A stretch of DNA of 64,000 nucleotides from Pelagadaptatus sp034112445 (GTDB lineage Bacteria; Pseudomonadota; Gammaproteobacteria; Pseudomonadales; Cellvibrionaceae). Positions 35,561 to 43,597 of this stretch are shown piece by piece; the stretch's first letter is position 1; each line of letters begins with the position of its first letter. The notes beneath the pieces are model-generated. The model had not been told where the DNA came from. It saw nothing but the letters and a program-made list of their open reading frames with translations, and did not search any database. The stretch is from contig JAWUVI010000020.1 of assembly GCA_034112445.1 (NCBI GenBank), positions 46,003 through 110,002 on the forward strand, written 5' to 3'. The translations under genes and the position numbers were made by a program.

Positions 35561-36284
35561 TATCTTTCTTCGTAAGCTTTAGCAGGGGGTCTAACGCTAA
35601 CCGAACCCCCTCAGTGATATGGTCAGAGGCTAGATAGGCTTCAGGATGCTCGCTTCTTTCTACCTTCCCTTTAACTCGCTCATAAGTGTATGGGTGTATA
35701 AGTCCAGCCGTGCTGCTATATACGGGCTCTAAATCTTCTCCAACAAGAAAGGTGACGATTGAAAGCGCAGGAGTGTAACCCGTTCTAACTTTGAGTCTTA
35801 CCTTGCTTGTTCTTATTAGTTTTCTTTCTACCCCGTGCCATTTTATTGTTTTATTTCTGAATCGCGCAGCTACTCGCTTGACTGATACAAAAAGAACAGC
35901 AGAGTAGTCGCCGGAAGCAAATATTTCAGAGAAAAGAGCTTTTAGTAGGGGGCCGCTTTCTTCTCTAAATTTTATTCCTGTGATGGGGTCGGGGTTATAC
36001 CCAAGCTCTTTTTCGTGTCGCTCAAGCAGTTTTCGGTAATTATCTTCTGATATTGTAACGGCCTTCCAGCCTGTTTTTTTAATTTCTGTGACTACAGAAT
36101 CAAAGACGATTCTTCGTGCGCGAGAGGCGTCTGGTGATCTAGCTATAACTGGCAAAATGACGATAGGCTTATTTTGGCTTAGAGTGCTTAAGGGTTTGTG
36201 TATCTCAAGCGGATAACCGACATTATTCGAGTGAGAAAAAAACGAAAGGGCGCTTAAAATAATAGCAATAATTATTCTGCCCAC
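35541..36284 (-). CDS. Secreted or membrane-anchored hypothetical protein
   Basis: The 247-residue protein begins with a hydrophobic N-terminus (GRIIIAIILSALSFFSHS), which is a signal peptide or anchor, followed by a soluble domain (for example IVILPVIARSPDASRARRIV and AVLFVSVKRVAARFRNKTIK). The GTG at 36284 has AAGGA eight bases before it. An ATG six codons upstream (36302) is the alternative start. No family is recognised. It ends 20 bp inside the small gene on the other strand. Confidence 0.55.
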   Translation of the reverse strand: MGRIIIAIILSALSFFSHSNNVGYPLEIHKPLSTLSQNKPIVILPVIARSPDASRARRIVFDSVVTEIKKTGWKAVTISEDNYRKLLERHEKELGYNPDPITGIKFREESGPLLKALFSEIFASGDYSAVLFVSVKRVAARFRNKTIKWHGVERKLIRTSKVRLKVRTGYTPALSIVTFLVGEDLEPVYSSTAGLIHPYTYERVKGKVERSEHPEAYLASDHITEGVRLALDPLLKLTKKDITRPPP

Positions 36285-36464
36285 TGCAATATCCTTATGC
36301 ATTTCTATTCCTTTAGATTGTTCGTGCGATATGCAAAACAGTTTACTACCCCTCAGTTATATATCGCAATGTTTGGCTCGTGGCGCTCCAGAAATAATAT
36401 GCTTACTATTGCTTACCTGCAGGTCATAACAGGTCGGAATAAATGTGCTTAGGCTTGAGCGTAT

Positions 36465-36659
36465 TTATCTGGTTTTGTTAGGTTCCAATGTGCTAATTAT
36501 AAATCGCCAGCCATTGTTATAAAGCAGGATTTCGCAGGTTACCGGCTTGTCGATATACACGGTATCGAGGAAGGGCACATCAAAACCGGTGAGCCACATA
36601 TCCACCACGATGACGATTTTGCAGTTGGACTTGTCCTGCTTAAACTGACGGTCTAGCAA
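36465..36659 (-). pseudogene. Fragment of a type I restriction enzyme R subunit (HsdR)
   Basis: The segment CKIVIVVDMWLTGFDVPFLD then TVYIDKP is a conserved helicase motif of HsdR, in which the motor drives DNA translocation. The usual protein is about 1000 residues. Only some 55 recognisable residues remain, and the sequence after YIDKP no longer resembles HsdR. No HsdM or HsdS is present in the window. It is a remnant of a lost restriction system carried by the element. Confidence 0.75.
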
Positions 36660-36682
36660 GTGCCCCGTTTCATTGAAGGAGG

Positions 36683-36850
36683 TTAACCAGTCTTTTGACT
36701 CTTGATCGAGAGCTTGCGGGCTTCCTCCATCGCGTCCCAGTCCGCCTTGGTCCTCTCACTTCTCGCTTGAGCGTGAAGCTCCTTGAGCACTTCTTGGCTG
36801 TTCATTCCCTTTGTCACTTCGTTATTTATCTCTTTTCTTTCTGCTTCCAT
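36683..36850 (-). CDS. Small hypothetical protein, 55 residues
   Basis: The reading frame starts at an ATG with GGAG eight bases upstream and encodes a highly charged, helical protein (MEAERKEINNEVTKG, LKELHAQARSERTKADWDAM, ending KSQKTG). It ends beside the HsdR fragment, which is in another frame. It may be an intact small gene or part of the decayed region. The ribosome site and sequence composition favour a gene. Confidence 0.4.
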   Translation of the reverse strand: MEAERKEINNEVTKGMNSQEVLKELHAQARSERTKADWDAMEEARKLSIKSQKTG

Positions 36851-36920
36851 TGTAATCGCTCCAACTTATTGTTGTGTTCTTGTGCTGATCAAAAAAGCCA
36901 TGCTATCTCAGGCTGGTCAG

Positions 36921-37127
36921 TTAAATAGATGCCTTCGCCAAGCCACCCCGAATTTTTCCTTCCTTCATGGCCAGCAACAAATCTTTCAATGCCATCGGCG
37001 CTTCCGTGGTAGGGCTGCTGGAGGGAGTTTGTATTAGCTCCAGTGCGGCCTCCATTTCCTGTAGTGTCTGTGCCTTTTGTAGCGCTATCACCACCGGATC
37101 GTCCTGTGAAATCTCTTCCTTGCTCAT
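36921..37127 (-). CDS. Hypothetical protein, 68 residues, possibly the remnant of a longer gene
   Basis: The protein starts at an ATG with GGAG seven bases upstream and continues as EEISQDDPVVIALQKAQTLQ then EMEAALELI, a Pro/Ser-rich linker and MALKDLLLAMKEGKIRGG. Upstream in another frame, about 37127-37245, lies another protein-like segment (SYKARIKRAVEQGYTLNLHD). The two could be halves of one gene split by a frameshift, or two overlapping genes. No family is recognised. Confidence 0.4.
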   Translation of the reverse strand: MSKEEISQDDPVVIALQKAQTLQEMEAALELIQTPSSSPTTEAPMALKDLLLAMKEGKIRGGLAKASI

Positions 37128-37291
37128 CAGCCTTCTCCAAATATAAATCATGTAGATTTAGAGTATAGCCCTGCTCGACTGCTCTTTTTATTCGAGCTTT
37201 ATACGACATATCCAAGCCTTTTTCTTTGGCTTTAATCCACTCCATTGCTTAGGTTTGATCGCCGCCTTTGTAGTCAACCTCTTACACGTCC

Positions 37292-37565
37292 CTCTACGCC
37301 ATTTCGCTTGATCTGGCTATAAAGGTTGGCGGGATAGTCTTTGCTTCGCTAACAGCGTCAATGCCAGTGGCTTTTGCAAGCTTTGTCGTGGCTAGTTTTG
37401 CCGCGCCTTATTGATGCCTTTACCTTGACCTAGAGAGTAACCTTCTAGGTTGTCCATATTGACAATATCGTTAGGCGTTAGTATCTTGCGGATAGAACCC
37501 TGAGAAAGTGAACCACTCCCCAGCAATTGTGGCTGCATGAGTCGTACTAACTCGGGGTTTCTCGT
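37292..37565 (-). pseudogene. Decayed open reading frame, unknown family
   Basis: On the minus strand two protein-like stretches in different frames adjoin: NPELVRLMQPQLLGSG with QGSIRKILTPNDIVNMDNLE, then GAAKLATTKLAKATGIDAVS. They read as one gene broken by a frameshift near 37395-37405, and stop codons interrupt both ends. No family is recognised. Confidence 0.45.
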
Positions 37566-37613
37566 TTATATCCTAGATATATCGAAACAAAATCAAAAGC
37601 GCCTTATTGTCAA

Positions 37614-37871
37614 TTATCGCAAGGACAATACTTTTTGTTTGTAATCCCAGCGGTCTAGCATCAATTCAGCTCTACCAATGCCAAGGTTTTTAACCCATTT
37701 TGCTGCTGCATCTAATGTCACCCACTGCTTAATGGAGCCTTTGTTGGTTTTAGCGATATACGATTCGCTCGCCGCCACCAATTCAATATGAAACTTTGAG
37801 CCGCTACCTATTATTCTAACCTTTTTTATTGCTCCATTTTCTACCAGAGCTTTTAATGTTCGCTCATTCAT
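37614..37871 (-). CDS. Small protein paired with a ribbon-helix-helix protein
   Basis: The 85-residue protein starts within the end of the upstream RHH gene (8-bp overlap). It contains IKKVRIIGSGSKFHIELVAA and QWVTLDAAAKWVKNLGIGRA. This is similar in style to small basic partners found beside plasmid or element stability genes, sometimes named ParC-like. I do not recognise a clear toxin fold, so the pair is a candidate toxin-antitoxin or partition module only by arrangement. Confidence 0.6.
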   Translation of the reverse strand: MNERTLKALVENGAIKKVRIIGSGSKFHIELVAASESYIAKTNKGSIKQWVTLDAAAKWVKNLGIGRAELMLDRWDYKQKVLSLR

Positions 37872-38058
37872 TATTAAGGTCCTCGAATAATGTTTGCTGC
37901 TCAGGAATGGGCACTCCTACTTTTTCGCAGTGCTGGCGTATCAATATCTCAACCATATTGGCGATACTTCTATGTTCTTTCAGTGACGCTGTGCGTAATG
38001 CTTCTTTGAGTATTGGGTCAACTCTCAAGTTTAAAGTTGCGGTTTTTTTGGCTGCCAT
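37864..38058 (-). CDS. Ribbon-helix-helix (CopG/Arc-type) protein
   Basis: The 64-residue protein has the RHH layout: a short beta strand ATLNLRVDPILKEALRTA followed by two helices (SIANMVEILIRQHCEK) and a short acidic tail. RHH proteins are common antitoxins and plasmid repressors that bind their own promoter. The gene is first in a two-gene unit with the overlapping 85-residue protein. Confidence 0.75.
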   Translation of the reverse strand: MAAKKTATLNLRVDPILKEALRTASLKEHRSIANMVEILIRQHCEKVGVPIPEQQTLFEDLNNE

Positions 38059-38510
38059 TTCTCTGCTCGCTATGATAATGTTGATGAGAAGTATAGCGTA
38101 TGTAACGCGTTTGTGTTTATTATGAGTGGTGACAATTGACAGCTGTGGATTAGCTTATGAGCGAGAATAATGAACTTTATACGGCGGGAAATATTATTTA
38201 CGGAGCTTTCAGTCCTCAAAGTGTGATGACGAGCAACCATGATCAGGGTTGTTATAAAATAGAAAAGCCGGCTTCCACTTTCGTTGAGAATAAAAGCAAT
38301 CAAATTATTGGCTTCAATCTGATTGAGGGGAGAGGTGAGTCTGTTTAGATTGCTGTTAGGCTCACAGGCCAGCGTTCGTGCTGGGTACACTTATTGAGAT
38401 GCAGCAGGGCTCTTTTCTGTTTGCTTGTTCGATAATGGTTTTGACAGCTTTACTTTATGCTGTCTGGTGCGGGGCGAGTGTTTTTAAAATTAATTAACGG
38501 GCAGGTATGT

Positions 38511-38888
38511 ATGAAGGTAAAGAGATTGAAGGGTGCGGCATTAATTGGGTTGTGCTTGCTTGTATCGGGTCACGCTTTAGGTTGGGGTAAGTGGGTTGTT
38601 GATAGCAGGATAGACTTAATTACATGTCAGCCAGAAGGTTTTTTTGCCCGAATGAAAGAGAACTCCGCCCCGTTAAAGTTTTGGGCTGTGGAGCATACGA
38701 TGCTAAATGAGGCGGTGGACAATATAGATATGAGAGAGGCTTACGCTATTTGCAGGGAAGAGGCTGGCGCCTCCGGCTCTGCGCCATATAAAAGCTGTGT
38801 TGATGCGTACCGTTCAAGCCTGAATGGCTACAAGAGGTGCTTGGGCGATGCCAGAAGGTTGTGCAGGCATTACGGAGGTTCTTGCTAG
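38511..38888 (+). CDS. Small secreted Cys-rich protein, element cargo
   Basis: The 125-residue protein has a Sec signal peptide (KGAALIGLCLLVSGHALG, cleavage about residue 24). The mature part has six Cys (in ITCQPEG, YAICREE, YKSCVDAYR, YKRCLGD and the C-terminal RRLCRHYGGSC), which could form disulfides in the periplasm. The ATG at 38511 follows GGGCAGG. An upstream TTG-type start was rejected because it would give an unlikely N-terminus before the signal peptide. Family and function are unknown. Confidence 0.6.
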   Translation: MKVKRLKGAALIGLCLLVSGHALGWGKWVVDSRIDLITCQPEGFFARMKENSAPLKFWAVEHTMLNEAVDNIDMREAYAICREEAGASGSAPYKSCVDAYRSSLNGYKRCLGDARRLCRHYGGSC

Positions 38889-39314
38889 TGTAGAGGGGAG
38901 GTACGATTTTTAAGTGTATAAAACGGATCAATCGAAATATATGTGTCGATTATGTCACATAAATATATATTCATGGCGGCCCTACGTTGAACGACAAGAA
39001 ATACTTTCTCTTGCTCGTTAGGAGTCTCTTCAAATCATACAATTATATGCCCTGAAGTTTGTCCTATAGTGCCTAGGATTACGCAGAAGTTGAATGATTT
39101 ATTGCCGTTGAAGGGTAAAGGTTCTCTTGTTAATGTGCATATTTCGCATTGGATAGGGTGTTGAAAAATGTTCAGATAGTGAAAGTAAAGTAGAAGTATT
39201 TTTAAGTAAAAGTGAGATTGCCTGTAGGCATTTTTTTTCCAAAAAATATTTTCAGTGCGTCTAAAAATAATAATTTTGTGTTGCGTGATTTCTATTAATT
39301 AACAAGGAAGTGTT
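38889..39314. other. Gene-free stretch in the element
   Basis: This 426-bp AT-rich region holds an imperfect ATGTG-CACAT palindrome near 38941-38960 and a weak terminator-like hairpin TGCCT-AGGCA followed by eight T residues (39219-39238). I see no open reading frame with a ribosome site. Confidence 0.5.
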
Positions 39315-39663
39315 ATGAGATTTAATGTGAGTGAATTGCAAAAAATAAAAAAAAGCTACTGATGGTTTTTTTAAGGGTGGTGCTAGAAAGGCTATATCGG
39401 AGGGCATTAAAAATGTTAGGCCACATGTTGACGATTACAATCAAAAGCCCACCGATAGAAATACTGAAGCCTTAAGGGCGATGATGAACGAGTTTACATC
39501 AAGAAGGCAGAAAGCGGTATCTGATGGAGCAATGTCGTATGGTCATGCTGACTGGGCTGTGGCCGCAGTTTGTGAAACTTGGTTGAATGAGGTTCTGATG
39601 GGTGACTCTACAGATGACTATGTTAGCGTTTTAAGTATTGTTGCTGATATGGAGAGCAGGTAG
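39315..39663 (+). pseudogene. Small gene interrupted at an A8 tract (frameshift)
   Basis: The gene starts at an ATG with AAGGAAG five bases upstream and reads MRFNVSELQKIKKSY before a stop at 39362. From 39361 a second frame, one base ahead, continues as DGFFKGGARKAISEGIKNVR and ends at 39663. The two frames meet at a run of eight A residues (39347-39354), and loss of one A would join them. It may be a real mutation, an assembly error or a site of transcriptional slippage. No family is recognised, but the second part is a plausible soluble protein. Confidence 0.5.
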
Positions 39664-39860
39664 TGAATATCGAATGGAGTATGAAAGGAAAGCACATGAT
39701 TGCGTTGGCGGTTGCAATCTGTGTTGTCCTGCAAATGTTTAGGTACGATATGCAATCAGCACCAAGTAAAGGGGCTTCTGCTCGTTTGGATAGGCTGACA
39801 GGGGAGGTCTGTTTTATAAGACATACAGGTAGTGTCAAATGCTTTGGTGGTTGGTGGTAG
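39663..39860 (+). CDS. Small membrane protein, hypothetical
   Basis: The 65-residue protein begins at a GTG that overlaps the stop of the preceding gene by one base, with GGAGA upstream. A hydrophobic helix (MIALAVAICVVLQMF) suggests membrane insertion. The C-terminal end is ARLDRLTGEVCFIRHTGS then a Trp-rich tail. A later in-frame ATG (39681) is poorly spaced from a ribosome site. No family is recognised. Confidence 0.45.
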   Translation: MNIEWSMKGKHMIALAVAICVVLQMFRYDMQSAPSKGASARLDRLTGEVCFIRHTGSVKCFGGWW

Positions 39861-40028
39861 TGTTTATTGTGGCGCTTTGTGTTGCTTACTCTACTCCCTC
39901 TATGGTGTAGTTAGTATGGGGTGCCGAACCAATTAAAATCTCAAAGGGAGGTTGGCTCGAAGTATTAGGGTTTTATACTAAAAACAAGTTTTAGTGGGTT
40001 TGGGTAATCAAGGCTAAGATAGCATTTG

Positions 40029-40304
40029 TTAACTATGCATGGGCTTGGCTTTGTTGTTTCGTCCGTTGATGGCTGATTGTCGCCGTCCTGCTTCCGTTGT
40101 AGGGCCGGTACTGGCACCACCATGAAGCTTACAGCGACCATTGCTGTAACTCGTACCATCGTTCTTGCAGGGCTTCCCTGAACGAGTCTTTGCGCCGCAC
40201 AACATATCTCGACACTCTTCTGGGTATGGTGCGCCTCTATCTCTGTAGTAGAGTTTTAACTTCTTTCTAAGTTCTGATGTTCCAAAGTGTTGGCCTTCTT
40301 TCAT
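40029..40304 (-). CDS. HGGxSTG motif protein
   Basis: The 91-residue protein has the motif LHGGASTGPTTEAGR and several Cys/His residues just before it (CGAKTRSGKPC, GRCKLHGG), as in a family of small zinc-finger-like proteins of phages and integrated elements often annotated as HGGxSTG domain proteins. The role is unknown, though DNA binding is likely. No strong ribosome site is visible before the ATG. Confidence 0.7.
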   Translation of the reverse strand: MKEGQHFGTSELRKKLKLYYRDRGAPYPEECRDMLCGAKTRSGKPCKNDGTSYSNGRCKLHGGASTGPTTEAGRRQSAINGRNNKAKPMHS

Positions 40305-40799
40305 TTCACTCTACTTTGCTCGATTGGTTGTTTGAGACCTTAGGGAAATCATAGGGTTATTTGATGTTCTCAGTGCTGTAACATTGCCGCAATATTGCCG
40401 TATTTTTTCGTAAAATATTATTCCTAATTATTAATAATCTATGGCCATAACGACAGCCAATTTACGATCAAGTTGTTTGTGTTTCATTGATTGCCTGTGC
40501 TCGTAGCAAGTTTTTTGTTGAGCCATTTGCACCATATTCACACTTCAGTCAGTAACTCATAGGTTATGTAATGTTTGAGCGTAAAGCTTTTACAGAGTAA
40601 CCCTATGGTAGATCTAAGAAGATGTTCAATAATTGAAGCGGTGGAATCTCCGAAATGGCCATTTGTGCTTCAGTTATTGAAGTGTAAGTTGATTGTTTTC
40701 ATGCTTTTTATTATTCACTGCTTCAGTTATTGAAGTGTTAAATGCATTTGTGCTTCAGTTATTGAACTAGTAAAAATCTTACACATTGTCAGAGCTATG
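40305..40799. other. Gene-free stretch with repeated palindromes
   Basis: This 495-bp region separates the HGGxSTG gene from the winged-helix gene. It holds the CTTCA-N5-TGAAG repeats described separately. I see no open reading frame with a convincing ribosome site. Confidence 0.6.
40625..40768. repeat. Cluster of CTTCA-N5-TGAAG palindromic repeats
   Basis: Copies of GCTTCAGTTATTGAAGTGT begin at 40667 and 40720. A third begins at 40752 and is truncated at its right end. An inverted, slightly different copy TTCAATAATTGAAG is at 40625-40638. The core CTTCAGTTATTGAAG has a 5-bp inverted repeat and could be a protein-binding site. The copies lie just after the stop of the winged-helix gene on the minus strand. 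They could be iterons of an origin or binding sites for an element regulator. Confidence 0.75.
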
Positions 40800-41237
40800 T
40801 TATTGCTTTGCATATATGGGCACCTCATGTTTCCAGCTACCAAGAGGTGTTAATGCTGATTTAACATCAAGCTTTCCTTTGCAATCGTTGATTGCCCACC
40901 ACGTGATCGCATACAGGCACGGCTTATCTTTTCTGAGTCTTTGCCCTTGCCTTGTTAGAACGATAAATCCGTAATGAATTAGCTCATTTTTGGCGTTCTG
41001 AAGTGTTGCTGAAGATTTCCATCCTCTCTTTTTCATCATCGACCAAGTTGCACATAAATCACCATTATTCACAGTTCCACCTTTAGTAAGTCTAAGTTGA
41101 GAAAGGAGGTCCATAAGCAGCTTTAAAGCGTTACCACTTAGTCTGGTAAAGTTCTGATGGTTAAGCACTGAAGTGGGTAACGGTATGAATGTGCCGCTTT
41201 CCCTGCGCCCCTTTGCTTTGTCTCTAGTTATGGCCAC
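40800..41237 (-). CDS. Element-encoded winged-helix-type protein (replication/regulatory)
   Basis: The 145-residue protein has LSGNALKLLMDLLSQLRLTK, WSMMKKRGWKSSATLQNAKN and LYAITWWAINDCKGKLD, a pattern common to a group of small helix-turn-helix proteins in integrated elements. The fold resembles the N-terminal domain of plasmid and phage replication initiators, so a role at a nearby origin is plausible. It starts at a GTG with GGGAG upstream. The palindromic repeats lie just past its stop. Confidence 0.65.
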   Translation of the reverse strand: MAITRDKAKGRRESGTFIPLPTSVLNHQNFTRLSGNALKLLMDLLSQLRLTKGGTVNNGDLCATWSMMKKRGWKSSATLQNAKNELIHYGFIVLTRQGQRLRKDKPCLYAITWWAINDCKGKLDVKSALTPLGSWKHEVPIYAKQ

Positions 41238-41253
41238 GTCAGCTCCCTACCGT

Positions 41254-41910
41254 TCAATTTACAGAGCTATAAGAAAGCGCTGGTAATGAATCTATAACTG
41301 AGGCGGCGCATGACTCCACGGCAGCTTTAGCGCTCTTGTAGGCTTCTTTGTGGTCCGTTGCTCTTTGGTATTGTGTGCCTGCAATATGTTCAGCCATAGA
41401 TACGGCAGCACGAACAGGGGCGGGTAGTTGGTCTCTCGATCCAGCAGGAATGCCGAAAGCTTTATTTATCATCTTCTCGACGTTCATGTGGTGAATTGAC
41501 TCAGCTGTAGTGCTTCCTGATTGTTTGATTAGCGTACTTATAGCGTCATGGCATTGGTGGTAGCAGGGTAGGTAGTTACCTTTGGCTTCTAATGAATCTC
41601 TAGCGCTTTTGAAGGCCAAAACTAAATGAAGCTTAAGCTTTACTGTTTGCTCAGTATTGTTTGAAAGAGTAATTACAAAGTAGCACTGGTCTTCATTCAG
41701 AAGGGTGAATTTTACTGGCCTTCCTCCTTGTGAGCCCTTGATAGGTTTTGGGTTTTCAAAGCGTAAAACTCCTAATCTATTAAGTTGCTTTGTGTATCTG
41801 GCAATTAATCGTATAAAATATTTGTGTTCAATATCTAAGCCTTCAGCAATAAGTCGAGAGTCAATGCGTGGCTCATTGTTTTTTGTGATCGCGGTTATGG
41901 GTAGGCTCAT
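41254..41910 (-). CDS. Rha family phage regulatory protein
   Basis: The 218-residue protein has the Rha-type N-terminus ITKNNEPRIDSRLIAEGLDI followed by FIRLIARYTKQLNRLGVLRF and LLNEDQCYFVITLSNNTEQT, as in phage Rha and antirepressor proteins that interfere with phage regulation. The C-terminal half is different from canonical members. GGAGG lies nine bases before the ATG at 41910, which was chosen over an upstream in-frame ATG. It overlaps the next gene by ATGA and belongs to the control block. Confidence 0.8.
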   Translation of the reverse strand: MSLPITAITKNNEPRIDSRLIAEGLDIEHKYFIRLIARYTKQLNRLGVLRFENPKPIKGSQGGRPVKFTLLNEDQCYFVITLSNNTEQTVKLKLHLVLAFKSARDSLEAKGNYLPCYHQCHDAISTLIKQSGSTTAESIHHMNVEKMINKAFGIPAGSRDQLPAPVRAAVSMAEHIAGTQYQRATDHKEAYKSAKAAVESCAASVIDSLPALSYSSVN

Positions 41911-42218
41911 TGTGCTGAACCTCCATTCCACTTCCCCGACAATAAAATATAACGTGCGCAGCTATGAGTATTACCTTGAGCGTTACTGTCACGAACAAAT
42001 ATTTTTTGTATGTTGTGGTTTTCCCTCCAGCGTAATTCATAAATACGTGGAGCTGGTGCCATGATGTCATGATCTTCTCGAAGCTGAATGGTGGTTAATC
42101 CGCCAACCGTTTCTATAAGAGCTTTTAGTAACCTTTGGCGTTGAACTTGCGCTGAGTTATTATTGCTTTGAAGTTTGTTGGGGTTGCTCTTTGGGGTGGC
42201 CTTTTTTTTGTTTGTCAT
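41907..42218 (-). CDS. Helix-turn-helix domain protein
   Basis: The 103-residue protein has a basic N-terminal tail and a predicted winged-helix-like region: LLKALIETVGGLTTIQLRED, HDIMAPAPRIYELRWRENHN. This is the pattern of small element proteins annotated as helix-turn-helix. The ATG at 42218 follows GGAAGGA. It sits between the AlpA-like gene and the Rha-like gene in one operon and overlaps the Rha start by four bases (ATGA). Confidence 0.65.
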   Translation of the reverse strand: MTNKKKATPKSNPNKLQSNNNSAQVQRQRLLKALIETVGGLTTIQLREDHDIMAPAPRIYELRWRENHNIQKIFVRDSNAQGNTHSCARYILLSGKWNGGSAQ

Positions 42219-42231
42219 TTTATCCTTCCCC

Positions 42232-42486
42232 TTATGCTGCGTTCTTACGTTGATCAATTAAATGACCAATCAGTGCGCGTATATCGTCTTTGCTTTTGCC
42301 TGCAATCATGAAGGAAAGAACCTGATCAAGTTCGTGTTCAAGCCAGCCAACTGATCGAGAACCTAAAGGTATTGGGGGTGGAATAAGACTCTCTTTAACG
42401 CGAGAGTGGAGTGAAGTGTTTGCGATGCCGAAGCGTTTTAATACTTCTGGGCGGCGTATGATATTTATCTGATTGGTATAGGTCAT
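42232..42486 (-). CDS. AlpA family regulator
   Basis: The 84-residue protein has an AlpA/MerR-like HTH with IIRRPEVLKRFGIANTSLHS, IPPPIPLGSRSVGWLEHEL and a helix-rich C-terminus. AlpA-type proteins regulate integrase or excision genes in P4-type elements. It ends 14 bp before the HTH gene, and all four control genes are on the same strand as the integrase. Confidence 0.85.
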   Translation of the reverse strand: MTYTNQINIIRRPEVLKRFGIANTSLHSRVKESLIPPPIPLGSRSVGWLEHELDQVLSFMIAGKSKDDIRALIGHLIDQRKNAA

Positions 42487-42560
42487 AAAAGAGCCTCAAC
42501 GATGAATGTGAGGCTAGTTTATTGGGCGTATAAACGATTTAAGGCTAATTCGTTTATAAG

Positions 42561-43463
42561 TTAGTCTAATTCGTTTAAGTATTTCCTGATGGTTTCTGCG
42601 CTTACTTCTAGGCCAAGTTTTTCTAAGTCGAAAGCTATAGATCCTTTGTTTTTTCCTGTTGCAGGGTTTCTGGAGTTGCTGGAACTGTAGCCATATTTGG
42701 TGACGGCCATTCCATATATGATTTTTATGAGCGTGGCTCTTTCTCTGGCTCCGAGCTCATTTTTGTCTTTGGCTCTGTCATAAAGTAATGATTCCTCTAG
42801 TGCAATTAAGTCAGCATCTTGAATGATTAGCTGATCATTTTCAGGTGACCAGTCTGCTGGGAAGTAAGTTGTTTTTATGGTTGCGTGATACTCGTCCTCG
42901 GTAATTACTTTTTTCTGATATTGCTTTCTTGCTTTAATTCTCTCCTTCATGCTCAATTCCATGCCGTCAACAAGTCGCCATAAGCTGTTTTCAGAGTCAC
43001 GAACAAAAAGACCTTCCATACCTGCGTAGTCTGCTGTCTCTCGGGTCAATTCTTGTAAAAGGTTGTCCGCAATGTGAGGGCTTTCGTCAAGATCAATCCA
43101 ATAAATTCCCTCCGTCGTCACGGGGCACTCCTCGTGCGAGGCTTCCAAGTTAATATGCTCTTGGTAGGCTACTCTTTCATCCGCAAGAGGGTCGCCCCTC
43201 TGTTTTGCAAATTCGTAATATATGTCTGGGGGAGATAGGGGCCAGAAGCCACGAAGGCGAGTGTATGGAGCAAGAAGCTCTGCTTTTTTGTTTTGTAAGT
43301 GAACGGAAACTCTCAATGAGCGATCCACGATCATTTGAATTACATCCTCTCTGGAAATCGCTTCTTGAAGGGTTTCGGAGAGTCTTTTGGCTGCGTCTGA
43401 TAGCGAGTACCACTTTTTAGTTTTGGATAGGTTGCCTAACAGGCTCTCTATTGATTTGCCCAC
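42561..43463 (-). CDS. Hypothetical element protein with C-terminal HTH-like segment
   Basis: The 300-residue protein has a mixed charged N-terminal part, a central region of unknown fold (for example LQNKKAELLAPYTRLRGFWP) and a C-terminal segment IAFDLEKLGLEVSAETIRKY that looks like a small HTH. Proteins of this general kind are often placed beside integrases in islands. It starts at a GTG with AGAGG eight bases upstream. Its role is not known. Confidence 0.6.
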   Translation of the reverse strand: MGKSIESLLGNLSKTKKWYSLSDAAKRLSETLQEAISREDVIQMIVDRSLRVSVHLQNKKAELLAPYTRLRGFWPLSPPDIYYEFAKQRGDPLADERVAYQEHINLEASHEECPVTTEGIYWIDLDESPHIADNLLQELTRETADYAGMEGLFVRDSENSLWRLVDGMELSMKERIKARKQYQKKVITEDEYHATIKTTYFPADWSPENDQLIIQDADLIALEESLLYDRAKDKNELGARERATLIKIIYGMAVTKYGYSSSNSRNPATGKNKGSIAFDLEKLGLEVSAETIRKYLNELD

Positions 43464-43597
43464 AGCAAATACCTCTATTCACGCCTCAAATTAAATTAGG
43501 TTGGAAAAGCAGTGAGGTAACCGCTCTTTCGCTGAGGGTAATTAATCCCCAGCTATCCAGCCCAAAACTCTATAAACATTTATGCTTAATTCTATGG

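Noticed and set aside
38157..38348. Possible 63-residue gene on the plus strand in the element
   Set aside because: No convincing ribosome site precedes the ATG, and the composition is not clearly protein-like. It remains possible but is not supported.
40786..40974. Plus-strand frame over the winged-helix gene
   Set aside because: It is antisense to a gene with a better ribosome site and family resemblance.
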